Of a stretch of 64,000 nt of DNA, positions 36,666-45,211 are shown piece by piece. The DNA is from Bacillota bacterium. GTDB taxonomy: Bacteria; Bacillota; Bacilli; Paenibacillales; Paenibacillaceae. How positions within the stretch are numbered: the stretch's first letter is position 1; the number at the start of each line of letters is the position of its first letter. The stretch covers positions 1 through 64,000 of the forward strand of contig JAEWAQ010000078.1 of the NCBI GenBank assembly GCA_023391635.1, in the 5' to 3' direction. The notes beneath the pieces were generated by a model that saw nothing but the letters and a program-made list of their open reading frames with translations, had not been told where the DNA came from and ran no database searches. Both the position numbers and the translations under genes were made by a program.

Positions 36666-37802
36666 TTAGAAAACCTCCAGACAGGCAGCGGCAATTTTCC
36701 CTGATGCGAAGCGATCGGCGACATGTTGCTGAAGCTGCCTGGCTCTTGCCCTGGATTGTTCCGCATCGACAACAATCCCGCGCAAGATCGACCGCGCCTG
36801 CCGCACATCGATCTCAGCCCACCGCTGATCCGGTCGGTAGGAGGTACGGCCATAAGCGGTGGATACGGGAACCAACGTATAAGGGAGCAGGTACGCGGAC
36901 TCGCCGGGCAAATAATCCAACTGGCCGCCATACCCGGTTATCGCCACGCAATTGCCGAACCAGGCCGCTTCATAGGCGCCCATTCCCCATCCTTCGCCGC
37001 GAGTGAAGGATACATAACAATCGCCTGCCTCGTGAAGCCGGGCGATGTCCGCCGACGTAAGCTCCTCTGCGATGTGAACGATTCTGGCATCCGGGCAGGT
37101 TTTCATCATTTCCGCGAAGCTCGACTTGGAAGAGCGCATCGCGCGCCGGCCGAACCATCTCTTCCATCGATTTCTGTAGCTGGACCAATCGACGCCATCC
37201 GTCTTCACGATCAAGATGATGTTTTCCGCAGGCGAGAACTCTTCCATGAATGCTTGCAGCAGCAGCGTAATTCCCTTCCGCTCGCTCCACACGCCGATGC
37301 TGTAAAAAATATAATTCCCCTCTGCCTCTCCAATCGCACCTGACAACAGTTCCGAAGCCCGATCCTTGCCGACTTGACCATGAAACTCCGACACATGCGG
37401 CAATACACGCACAGGCACGGTAACGCCGCAGCGCTCGAATACTTCTTTATTCCACCGGCAAGGCACGAAGATGCCGTCCATGGCATTCAACAGCTGCGGC
37501 CAGTGAGGAGGGATCCGATCTGTTTCCCAAGCGGTATAACCCCAGACCGGAACTGAAGGGTAAGCGGTTCTTCTGCGTTCGGCCCAGTAGGGATAATATT
37601 CGGGGACGGTATGAACGACAACGCCGTCCAGCTTTCCCAGGTCATCCTCTTCGACGAGTCGGCCGCCTTGATGAACGTTTCCCGGCAGCAGACAGGTAAC
37701 GGGCACTTCCGCTCCCTCTGTTCGCAAGGATTTGATCAATCCCTGCGAGGCGATGCCGTAACCTACCTGCTCCTGAAAGCTTATGTAATTGATCCTTTTC
37801 AT
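36666..37802 (-). CDS. GT4-family glycosyltransferase
   Basis: A 378-residue cytoplasmic glycosyltransferase of GT-B fold. The N-terminal domain begins MKRINYISFQEQVGYGIASQ. The C-terminal nucleotide-sugar site contains SIGVWSERKGITLLLQAFME and the acidic motif FTRGEGWGMGAYEAAWFGN, matching the E-x7-E pattern of GT4. Its ATG overlaps the TGA of the preceding GT2 gene (ATGA), so the two are coupled. It probably adds one sugar during assembly of the lipid-linked repeat unit started by the sugar-phosphate transferase of the same operon. Confidence 0.9.
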   Translation of the reverse strand: MKRINYISFQEQVGYGIASQGLIKSLRTEGAEVPVTCLLPGNVHQGGRLVEEDDLGKLDGVVVHTVPEYYPYWAERRRTAYPSVPVWGYTAWETDRIPPHWPQLLNAMDGIFVPCRWNKEVFERCGVTVPVRVLPHVSEFHGQVGKDRASELLSGAIGEAEGNYIFYSIGVWSERKGITLLLQAFMEEFSPAENIILIVKTDGVDWSSYRNRWKRWFGRRAMRSSKSSFAEMMKTCPDARIVHIAEELTSADIARLHEAGDCYVSFTRGEGWGMGAYEAAWFGNCVAITGYGGQLDYLPGESAYLLPYTLVPVSTAYGRTSYRPDQRWAEIDVRQARSILRGIVVDAEQSRARARQLQQHVADRFASGKIAAACLEVF

Positions 37803-38650
37803 CGCGAAGGCACCTTTTTCTTCAACACGCCCGCCATGAAGCCTTTAAAGCAAGCGACAGCATAACGCCTGAGAGCCGGCTTGAAGACCACGAGCTTGAT
37901 CAGAAATTTGACGATATACTTCAGAATGTGAGTGAGCGACCAGATCGTCCGATAATTGCCGAAGACAGTGCCTACTCCGTAACTATACAGAACTTCTTTA
38001 TGAATCGCAGCATCTGTGTATGGGGGAATTTTCCTCGGGTGCTTCACTCGAATGTCGTCATGATAGAGCAGCGAGACAGCTTCCCCGGCTTTGTGCTTCA
38101 GCGCTCGATAGCACAATTCTATTCCCTCTCCCGCATAATATTTTCCACCGGGGCCGAAGTCAGGGGCGAATCCGCCGAGTTCATGGAACAAGCTTCTCCG
38201 AATAAGCAGCGCGGTTTCACTCATATTCGCATACAAATTATAGGAATGTAAGCGTCCGTGTCCTCTCCTTGCACCGCACAAATAAAGACCATCGTGATCC
38301 CATACGCTTCCTATAATAATGTGCGGGTTATAGGTACGAATGACCTGTTTCATAACATCTATCGTGTTCTCCAAATAGGTGCAATCATCATCGGCAAATG
38401 CCAGCCATTCCCCGTTCGCCTGACTCGCTCCATAATTCCGCGCCTTGTTGGCATGATATTCGTCTATTCGCAAGGCACGCAGGTTGAATCTGCCGGTAAA
38501 ACGCTGAATCACGCGAGTAAGCCGGTCATCGGCATTCTGGTCGACAACGATGACCTCGACATCATCTGCCAGCTGCAGGGCATCCAGGGATTCCAGCAGC
38601 TTCTCCAGCTCCACCGCACGATGAGCCGCAGCGATAATGATCGTTAACAA
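37799..38650 (-). CDS. GT2-family glycosyltransferase
   Basis: About 283 residues of GT-A fold. LTIIIAAAHRAVELEKLLES opens the protein, EVIVVDQNADD follows, then NKARNYGASQANGEWLAFAD and the catalytic DDD. A GGGKYYAGEGIELCYRAL region matches the acceptor-side ED motif of GT2 enzymes, and a hydrophobic C-terminal segment may touch the membrane. No ATG exists in frame near the start. The TTG at 38650 is the best fit, with GGAGG 4 bases upstream. An out-of-frame ATG with better spacing lies about 20 bases earlier and opens only about 35 codons. It lies between the sugar-phosphate transferase and the GT4 gene. Confidence 0.85.
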   Translation of the reverse strand: MLTIIIAAAHRAVELEKLLESLDALQLADDVEVIVVDQNADDRLTRVIQRFTGRFNLRALRIDEYHANKARNYGASQANGEWLAFADDDCTYLENTIDVMKQVIRTYNPHIIIGSVWDHDGLYLCGARRGHGRLHSYNLYANMSETALLIRRSLFHELGGFAPDFGPGGKYYAGEGIELCYRALKHKAGEAVSLLYHDDIRVKHPRKIPPYTDAAIHKEVLYSYGVGTVFGNYRTIWSLTHILKYIVKFLIKLVVFKPALRRYAVACFKGFMAGVLKKKVPSR

Positions 38651-38688
38651 GCAGCCTCCGCCATGACATCTATTGCCGCCTCCGGGGT

Positions 38689-39360
38689 TCAATAGGCCCC
38701 CCTGCGCAGGAAAACTACCTTGACCGTCAGGAACAATATTTTGATATCGAGCCAGGTCGATCGTTCGCGCACATAGCGCAGCTCGATATGGACGCGCTTG
38801 GGATAACCGACAGCGCTCCTGCCGGCCACCTGCCAATAGCCGGTAATACCGGGCTTGACGGACAGGAACAGCGAAGCCTGATCCTTGTATTCGAGCAGTT
38901 CCTCATCGACAACAGGCCGGGGTCCCACCAAGCTCATCTCGCCCAGCAGCACATTCAGCAATTGCGGCAGCTCGTCCAGGCTGATCTTGCGCAAGTAGAG
39001 TCCGACCCTTGTCATGCGAGGATCCTCATGCGGCTCCAGCTTATAGTTGCCTTCCCGATACTTGCGGAGAAGCGCAGGATCGGCTCGCAGCCACTGCTCG
39101 GCATCAGGCGCCATGGTACGGAATTTGAACAGCGTAAATCGGGTCCCGTCCCGCCCGTTGCGGACTTGACGAAACAGAATGGGACCACTGGGGTCTTCGA
39201 GCTTGATCATAAGGGCAATCGCCCCCAATAGAGGCATACAAATAATTAAACCCGCAATTGACAGAACGATATCCAGGATTCTTTTGACAGTATGATAGAT
39301 TGCCAGTTTATAGGTCGGTCCCACATATTTCGTTTTGGCATAGGCATCCGTCCGATTCAT
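38689..39360 (-). CDS. Initiating sugar-phosphate transferase (WsfP/RfbP C-terminal type)
   Basis: About 223 residues, the short catalytic form of bacterial sugar transferases. One membrane helix (RILDIVLSIAGLIICMPLLG) is followed by the signature blocks GPILFRQVRNGRDG, FTLFKFRTM, KISLDELPQLLNVLLGEMSL, VGPRPV and VKPGITGYWQVAGRS. It moves a sugar-1-phosphate from a UDP-sugar onto undecaprenyl phosphate, the first step of glycan repeat-unit synthesis. The ATG at 39360 has GGAGG 6 bases upstream. It is first in the minus-strand operon and divergent from the Wzy-like polymerase gene across 127 bases. In Paenibacillus alvei a related WsfP starts S-layer glycan synthesis, which fits the SLH genes nearby; the match in role is inferred. 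Confidence 0.92.
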   Translation of the reverse strand: MNRTDAYAKTKYVGPTYKLAIYHTVKRILDIVLSIAGLIICMPLLGAIALMIKLEDPSGPILFRQVRNGRDGTRFTLFKFRTMAPDAEQWLRADPALLRKYREGNYKLEPHEDPRMTRVGLYLRKISLDELPQLLNVLLGEMSLVGPRPVVDEELLEYKDQASLFLSVKPGITGYWQVAGRSAVGYPKRVHIELRYVRERSTWLDIKILFLTVKVVFLRRGAY

Positions 39361-39487
39361 TCCAATCCTCCAGTATATTCCGTATGTCAATAGGAATGAT
39401 ATACTCATCATACCGTGTTAATATAGCGTATATCAAGATAAATGACTATCCGGGGCATCTTATGGCGTTGGGGGAAATCTACTTACT

Positions 39488-40750
39488 ATGGATCGTCTGC
39501 TCAAGGGTCATCGTCCGATGACAAAGCTCGTTTTCATTCTGTTATTATTGTGTCTGGCCTTCAGCGTGACGAATCTGCTTCCCGTCAGTGCGGCTTTGAT
39601 TTTGTTGATCCCCCTGCTTCCTCTATTATTGTTCGATTATCGGCCCCTGCACGCTGTGTTTGTCAGTCTGGGTGCGACGCTGCTCTATTTTGCCATAAGT
39701 GCCGTGGCATATGACTACCATTCCTTGTTCAGCTATGACTTCTATCGCAGAGACGGCAACGTATTCGTGGCCTTTGCTCCCCTGCTCATCTTGTCACTGC
39801 AGCGTATCCGGGTAGATATGGTTCGGATCCTGCGTTATTTTGTCTATTGGGCGACCGGAATGAATGCGATATTTCTCGTCATTTATTATCGAACCGGTCA
39901 TACGATTTTCATCCGTGAAGAAGGCATTTACCACTTCCTGTTCGTGGCCCACAATGCGGCTGGCGGTTATCTCGCAGTTATTCTGGCGTTCACAATCGGC
40001 TTATATTTGGGGACCAGGGAGCGGCGGTTCATCGTGCTCGCCTTGATTAACATGGCCGGATTGTACGCTACCGACTCAAGGGGCAGCATGATCGGCATTG
40101 CAGCCGCCTGTGTCATTATTCTGCTGTTCAGAGGCAAATTCACCAAGACCGTCGTGATCATCATGGTCGCGTCGCAGGCGCTGCTGTTCGCCTGGTTGTA
40201 TACCCATTCTTCCCCTTCCGATTATATGCAGGGGGAATCCCCTGTAACGGACGACTATAGCTTCGACGTCATCGAGCGGGGTCATACGATTGTAGTCAGA
40301 GCCTTCTACCTGTGGCCGCGGGCGATCTCTCTCTTTCTGCATTCCCCCCTCGTGGGCACCGGATTCGGAAGCTATGACGATCTGCCGTTTTCCCTGCAGG
40401 GCGTGCCTCATCTGATCATGTTTAACCAGCCTGAGACGATGATTCATTCGGACAGGCATGCCCATCACAGCTTCCTGCATGTATTGGCCGAAACCGGCAT
40501 AATCGGTTTACTGATGTTGATCTATCTTCTCTATTCGATTTGGAAATCTATCGTTCATCTTCGCGATCCAGCCGTTCGTTCCGCCTTGCTGCTCGCCTTC
40601 TGGGTGTGCATCGTCTCGTCGTTTACCGAACACCGTTTGTTCACGCCTTCGCAGATGCTGCCTTTCATCCTTGTATTGGGACTAGCCATCGCATCCTCCC
40701 GATTTGAGGATCATACGCACGATAACAGGGAGGGCAGGCGCTTACCATGA
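39488..40750 (+). CDS. Wzy/O-antigen-ligase-like polysaccharide polymerase
   Basis: A 420-residue integral membrane protein with about ten helices and a large external loop, about 235-290. The Wzy_C region includes SRGSMIGIAAACVIILLF and later GTGFGSYDDLPFS with HSDRHAHHSFLHVLAETGII, matching the conserved H-x-x-x-L.E.G pattern of O-antigen ligases and polymerases. It joins lipid-linked repeat units, or transfers a glycan to a protein. It opens a three-gene plus-strand operon and overlaps the next gene by ATGA. An internal ATG at 39518 is an alternative start. Confidence 0.87.
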   Translation: MDRLLKGHRPMTKLVFILLLLCLAFSVTNLLPVSAALILLIPLLPLLLFDYRPLHAVFVSLGATLLYFAISAVAYDYHSLFSYDFYRRDGNVFVAFAPLLILSLQRIRVDMVRILRYFVYWATGMNAIFLVIYYRTGHTIFIREEGIYHFLFVAHNAAGGYLAVILAFTIGLYLGTRERRFIVLALINMAGLYATDSRGSMIGIAAACVIILLFRGKFTKTVVIIMVASQALLFAWLYTHSSPSDYMQGESPVTDDYSFDVIERGHTIVVRAFYLWPRAISLFLHSPLVGTGFGSYDDLPFSLQGVPHLIMFNQPETMIHSDRHAHHSFLHVLAETGIIGLLMLIYLLYSIWKSIVHLRDPAVRSALLLAFWVCIVSSFTEHRLFTPSQMLPFILVLGLAIASSRFEDHTHDNREGRRLP

Positions 40751-41847
40751 AGAACCTCTACATCAATGCCAGATTCCTGACGCAGACGCTTACCGGCGTG
40801 CAGCGATATGCCATCGAATTGGTGCAAGCGATGGACCTGCTGCTGCATCGCGAGCTGAACGCAGAAGATGTCCGCTTCACTCTACTGGTTCCGCGCGGCA
40901 AACGGGCCGATATCGCGTTGCAGCATATGCAGGTGAAGCAAGTCGGTTCTCTCCGAGGCCACCTATGGGAGCAATTGGAATTGCCGCTATATGCGCGCGA
41001 CGGACTGCTGCTCAATCTGTGCAACTCATCGCCGATCATGAAGCGACGGCGAATCGTTACCCTGCATGACGCCAGCGTCTTTGCCGTTCCGTACAGCTAT
41101 TCGTTCGCCTTCCTGACGGCATACCGATCGTTGTTCCGGCTCGCCGGGAAATCGGCGCTGCGAATCATTACGCCATCTCAATATTCCCGGGAGCAATTAA
41201 TCGATTGGTGCGGAATCCCGTCCTCGATCATCCGCGTTATTGGGCTCGGAGTCGATCATATTCACCGTCAGCAAGCTGACCCTGCATACGCAGAACAATT
41301 ATTGCCTGATCAGCCGTTCATTCTTGCGGTGGGCAGCTTGAATCCGCATAAAAATCTGCAAATGCTGGAACGGGCAGTGCGGGAGGGACTCTCGCATGCG
41401 ACCATCATCGCCGGGTCCGTCGATCCCCGGGTATATGCCGACGCTTCACTTGTGGCCCGGAACGCGGCTTCGCCCGGTCCCGATTCGTCGCTTGTTCGCT
41501 ATGCGGGCCGTGTCGATGATCGGGAATTGCGCACCCTCTATAAGCATGCCGCTTGTTTCGTATTTCCTTCGTTATACGAGGGCTTCGGACTGCCGCCGCT
41601 GGAAGCGATGGCCTGCGGCTGCCCCGTGATTGTCTCGCATGCCGCCGCGCTGCCTGAAATATGCGGAGACGCGGCCCTCTATTGCAACCCGACCGATGCT
41701 GCGGATATTGCCGCGAAGATTCGACAGGTGATCGATGAGCCCGCATTGGCCGAGAGACTGCGCCGTCAAGGAATCGCTCATGCGGCATCATTCACCTGGG
41801 AGCGCTGCGCCCGAGAGACGTTCGCCGTTATTCAGGAGGTATTGTGA
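40747..41847 (+). CDS. GT4-family glycosyltransferase
   Basis: A 366-residue GT-B enzyme. The N-terminus MKNLYINARFLTQTLTGVQR, the SLNPHKNLQMLERAV loop and the donor motif FPSLYEGFGLPPLEAMACGC with its two glutamates are standard for GT4 (RfaB-like) transferases. It lies in the cytoplasm or on the inner membrane face. Its ATG overlaps the stop of the polymerase gene. It probably extends the surface glycan repeat unit; the sugar specificity is not visible, although GT4 enzymes with this N-terminus are often called mannosyl- or rhamnosyltransferases. Confidence 0.92.
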   Translation: MKNLYINARFLTQTLTGVQRYAIELVQAMDLLLHRELNAEDVRFTLLVPRGKRADIALQHMQVKQVGSLRGHLWEQLELPLYARDGLLLNLCNSSPIMKRRRIVTLHDASVFAVPYSYSFAFLTAYRSLFRLAGKSALRIITPSQYSREQLIDWCGIPSSIIRVIGLGVDHIHRQQADPAYAEQLLPDQPFILAVGSLNPHKNLQMLERAVREGLSHATIIAGSVDPRVYADASLVARNAASPGPDSSLVRYAGRVDDRELRTLYKHAACFVFPSLYEGFGLPPLEAMACGCPVIVSHAAALPEICGDAALYCNPTDAADIAAKIRQVIDEPALAERLRRQGIAHAASFTWERCARETFAVIQEVL

Positions 41848-43001
41848 TGAAGATCGCTATCGTTCACGATTGGCTGGTTACCTATGCCGGCTCGGAACGC
41901 GTGCTGGAGCAGATGCTCCGGTTATATCCGCAAGCCGATCTGTTCAGCGTTGTCGATTTCATGCCCGAAGCGCAGCGGAGCTTCCTGAATAATAGGCCCG
42001 TACATACCTCGTTTATTCAGAAGCTTCCGCTGGCCAAGCGCTTGTTCCGGCATTTCCTGCCGCTCATGCCGCTTGCCATTGAACAATTCGATCTGTCGGG
42101 CTACGACCTCATCCTGTCCAGCTCGCATGCCGTCGCCAAAGGCGTACTGACCGGTCCCGATCAATTGCACATCTGCTATATCCACTCGCCGATTCGTTAC
42201 GCCTGGGATCTGCAGCACCAATATTTGCAGCAATCGGGACTCGGCAAGGGGATCAAAGGCTGGGCGGCCAAATGGCTGCTGCATCGAATGCGAATATGGG
42301 ACTCCCGGACATCCAACGGAGTCGATGCTTTCATAGCCAACTCCGATTATATTGCAAGGCGCGTATGGAAAACGTATCGGCGCGAAGCCTCTGTCATTTA
42401 CCCGCCGGTGGACGTGCAGGCTTACAGCTTGTGCGAGGCCAAGGAAGATTACTATCTGACGGCATCGCGGATGGTGCCGTACAAGATGATGGACCTGATC
42501 ATCGATGCTTTCGCGCAGATGCCGGACAAGCGGCTGATCGTGATCGGCGACGGCCCGGATTATGGAAAACTCAGCAGGAAAGCAGCGAAGGCCAAGGGCA
42601 ATATTACTCTGCTTGGTTATGTGCCCCATGCCCAGGTCAAGCAGTATATGCAGAAGGCCCGGGCTTTCGTCTATGCGGCCGAGGAGGACTTCGGCATCAC
42701 TCCCTTGGAAGCCCAGGCTTGCGGAACGCCGGTCATTGCTTATGGCAGGGGCGGATTATTGGAGACAATCCGCGGGCTTGATCACGCGCAGCCGACGGGT
42801 CTGTTCTTCACGGAACAGTCGGCTGCTGCCATCGGACAGGCTGTTCGTATGTTCGAGCAGGAAGGCGGTGCGATCTCTGCGGCTGCGTGCCGCGATAACG
42901 CGTTGCAGTTTGCCGTGGAACGATTTCGGAACGAGCTGCAGACTCACATCGAAGCGTTGGTCCAGGAGAGCGGTATTCATAATCGGCGGAGGACGGACTG
43001 A
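41847..43001 (+). CDS. GT4-family glycosyltransferase (WbaZ-like)
   Basis: About 384 residues. MKIAIVHDWLVTYAGSERVL at the start, CYIHSPIRYAWDLQHQYL and SDYIARRVWKTYRR in the N-domain, and AEEDFGITPLEAQACGTPVI in the C-domain are the pattern of WbaZ-type GT4 enzymes. The ATG at 41847 has AGGAGGT 7 bases upstream and overlaps the stop of the previous gene by one base (TGATG). It closes the plus-strand operon. Downstream is a gene-free stretch rich in short palindromes. Donor sugar unknown. Confidence 0.92.
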   Translation: MKIAIVHDWLVTYAGSERVLEQMLRLYPQADLFSVVDFMPEAQRSFLNNRPVHTSFIQKLPLAKRLFRHFLPLMPLAIEQFDLSGYDLILSSSHAVAKGVLTGPDQLHICYIHSPIRYAWDLQHQYLQQSGLGKGIKGWAAKWLLHRMRIWDSRTSNGVDAFIANSDYIARRVWKTYRREASVIYPPVDVQAYSLCEAKEDYYLTASRMVPYKMMDLIIDAFAQMPDKRLIVIGDGPDYGKLSRKAAKAKGNITLLGYVPHAQVKQYMQKARAFVYAAEEDFGITPLEAQACGTPVIAYGRGGLLETIRGLDHAQPTGLFFTEQSAAAIGQAVRMFEQEGGAISAAACRDNALQFAVERFRNELQTHIEALVQESGIHNRRRTD

Positions 43002-43019
43002 CCGGCTGCTCCTTGCCTA

Positions 43020-43113
43020 TTTACCTCAACCGACCACCGATCCTCCAACCAAACCGGGTAATCGCGTCCCTTGTGGGCTCCAAGCGCCGAATTACCCAAC
43101 CAAACCGGGTAAT
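43020..43113. repeat. Intergenic repeat: two 18-bp copies plus relative of the 1-110 repeat
   Basis: CCAACCAAACCGGGTAAT occurs at 43045-43062 and again at 43096-43113, a spacing of 51 bases. The second copy belongs to a perfect ATTACCC / GGGTAAT inverted repeat (43091-43113). Just before, cctcaaccgaccaccg resembles a segment of the 50-bp tandem repeat at the left end of the window. No gene is visible in 43002-43518. Confidence 0.65.
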
Positions 43114-43228
43114 TCTGTCATAATTGGGACGGAGTACGTTTTAAGCAACAATGATCTGGAATACAGCCTTCATAAAATCAGAAGGAAATCCTCCCATTAA
43201 TTCCTTACTACTCGGCAATCCGGAAACT

Positions 43229-43365
43229 TTAGTGGTAAAAGTTCACACTAATTTGCCCCACTCCACACTAAAGTCACCTATTCGCAAGATATAGCGGGAG
43301 GTTTTCCCACTAAGCGATGATAATTCCGATACATCCGTGAAGTTAGTGGGAGGTTTTCCCACTAA
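43229..43365. repeat. Cluster of TTAGTG...CACTAA palindromes
   Basis: GGGAGGTTTTCCCACTAA is repeated exactly at 43296-43313 and 43348-43365. The second copy is the right part of a 23-base palindrome (TTAGTGGGA...TCCCACTAA, 43343-43365). A looser TTAGTG...CACTAA palindrome lies at 43229-43251, and single half-sites (cacactaaag) lie between. These may be short mobile palindromes or protein-binding sites. Confidence 0.6.
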
Positions 43366-43462
43366 CCTCGCCAGCCCGGCATGTACAAGCAAATTCAACT
43401 CTGAACTAATCTATAAAATGGAATTTCCACTACCCAAAAGTTATACTTTTTATTCCTATAAG

Positions 43463-43492
43463 AAAAAACGCCTGGACAACAGGCGTTTTTTC
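43463..43492. terminator. Bidirectional Rho-independent terminator
   Basis: AAAAAACGCCTG and CAGGCGTTTTTT flank a short loop, giving A-runs and T-runs on both sides. It lies 26 bases after the stop of the minus-strand SLH gene and would also stop read-through from the plus-strand glycan operon. Confidence 0.85.
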
Positions 43493-43518
43493 TTTGCCGC
43501 TTGAATAGCCAGCATTCA

Positions 43519-45126
43519 TTATTCGATAAAACCGATCTTGCTTAGCAAACGCTTCAGCATCGCTGCCGCTTCAGCACGCGTAGCTGCCTTGGAAGCAGCG
43601 AGCGTGCTGTTCGCATTACCAGAGACAATGCCTGCATGAATCAATTCGGCGAAATCCGCTTTGGACCATGCGATCGTGTCTGCATCCGCAAATGGACGGA
43701 GCAATGCCGATTGCTGCGTTGGAGTCAAATCGACATCTTTTGCAACAAACGTCAACACTCGGGAAAGAATCGCAACCATCTCTTCGCGCGTAATCGGAGC
43801 ACCGGGCCGGAACGAACCGTCCTTGTGTCCGACGATAAGACCGGCTTTCACAGCGGTGTGGACCGCTGCCGCATATGCCGTGTTCGGACGTACATCATTA
43901 AAGCTTGCAGCATCCGAATTTACAACGTTAAGCCCCAGAGCGCCAACAACTGTCGCAACAAACTCGGCACGCGTCAGACTGCCGTCCGCATCGAAGCGGC
44001 TTCCTGTCTTGGCGCTTACAACGAGCTTGTTCGCCAGCAGTTGAATATCGTCTCTGGCCCAATGAGCGTCGATATCCGCGAACGGCTTATCGAACTGTAC
44101 GACCGTGTAATAGCTGTTGCCTGGCCGCATGAACGTTGCTCCGTCTCCCTCGACAATGCTCGGTACGAAGCTCAGTTCCCCGTTATCCGGATTATAACGT
44201 ACCACAGTTGCTGTTCTGGAAGGCGCCTTATTCAACTTCAATGTACGCTTGACATACTCAAAGCCGAAATCGCTCAGCTCTATCGTCTTGCCATCCGCCT
44301 CGAAGGTGATGGTGAAATCGACGGCATCCGCTATCCCCTCCGCTCCCAGCTTATCAACGGCTCCAGACAACGACTCCGCATGTTCCCCGACAACCTTCGT
44401 CATCGAAATCACCAGGTTAAGATCGGCAATGTCGACACCCAGTTGCTTGGCTATGGAAGAAAAGTCCAGCAGGTGGAGAGGCAATTCGTAAGTTCCATTG
44501 TCGTTCAAGATTACAATCGATGCACCCGGCCTGCTTGCCGGTTCGATTAAACCTGCCACATCCAGAGAAACAAACTCTTCTTTTGTGGCAATATCGACTG
44601 CGTCACGATCCGCATACCCGTTCGTCAACGCCTCTGCGGGTATCCGATTGCCCATGGCCACAACCCCGTTAACGATGGTGTTAGTGGAGGGGGCCTCCGG
44701 CACGACCACAGGCGGAGGATCATCGTCAGGAGTTATCGGCGGCGGAACTTGTCGATAGACCGTCTCGCTGACACTGTTGCTAGTGCGGTGATAGAAATAG
44801 ACCGCATTATAAATAGCATCGGTGAGTGAATGTTGAAAACGGTATTCATATACCTCATTCGTAACTGTATAGACTGAGGTCGTCACAGTGTCCGTAGCAC
44901 CTTTAGTGTTGTCTACCCGAATTCCATACGGATTCAACAGCAAAGTATCCCCGGCATTTTCGTCCGTATATGCAGTGCCTGTAATTGTCCCATCGGCATT
45001 GTACACGATATCCTTGAAATGCACAGTCGGACTGCTGGCAGCGAACGCGGCAACGGGCAGAATTACCAGGCCAAGCATCACTGTGACAAGTATGCCGGAT
45101 ATTTTCATCCGTAATGTTTTATTCAT
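43519..45126 (-). CDS. SLH-domain surface protein (535 aa)
   Basis: An exported protein. A signal peptide (MKISGILVTVMLGLVILPVA, cleavage near AFAA-SSP) is followed by a short beta domain, a Pro/Asp linker (PPPITPDDDPPPVVVPE) and a central beta domain with IVILNDNGTYELPLHLLDFS, common in Paenibacillus SLH proteins. Three C-terminal SLH domains (about 350-535) contain FADIDAHWARDDIQLLANK, SFRPGAPITREEMVAILSR and AATRAEAAAMLKRLL. It is anchored non-covalently to a secondary cell-wall polymer. The ATG at 45126 is preferred over the GTG at 45135, since the GGGGGTG ribosome site would overlap the latter. The leader AACTGTCGG-AAGGG resembles that of the SLH gene at 57452. The function beyond surface display is unknown. 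Confidence 0.9.
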   Translation of the reverse strand: MNKTLRMKISGILVTVMLGLVILPVAAFAASSPTVHFKDIVYNADGTITGTAYTDENAGDTLLLNPYGIRVDNTKGATDTVTTSVYTVTNEVYEYRFQHSLTDAIYNAVYFYHRTSNSVSETVYRQVPPPITPDDDPPPVVVPEAPSTNTIVNGVVAMGNRIPAEALTNGYADRDAVDIATKEEFVSLDVAGLIEPASRPGASIVILNDNGTYELPLHLLDFSSIAKQLGVDIADLNLVISMTKVVGEHAESLSGAVDKLGAEGIADAVDFTITFEADGKTIELSDFGFEYVKRTLKLNKAPSRTATVVRYNPDNGELSFVPSIVEGDGATFMRPGNSYYTVVQFDKPFADIDAHWARDDIQLLANKLVVSAKTGSRFDADGSLTRAEFVATVVGALGLNVVNSDAASFNDVRPNTAYAAAVHTAVKAGLIVGHKDGSFRPGAPITREEMVAILSRVLTFVAKDVDLTPTQQSALLRPFADADTIAWSKADFAELIHAGIVSGNANSTLAASKAATRAEAAAMLKRLLSKIGFIE

Positions 45127-45211
45127 CTTTTTCACCCCCTTCCGACAGTTTGTCTCATTCTACTATGCCTGCGAGCAATATTCCAGCCAATAATCGATGA
45201 TATTTTCCAAT

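Noticed and set aside
36665..36931. N-terminal extension of the GT32-like protein by about 89 residues
   Set aside because: It lies inside the upstream GT4 gene and has no ribosome site, whereas the GTG at 36664 has GGAGG at ideal spacing.
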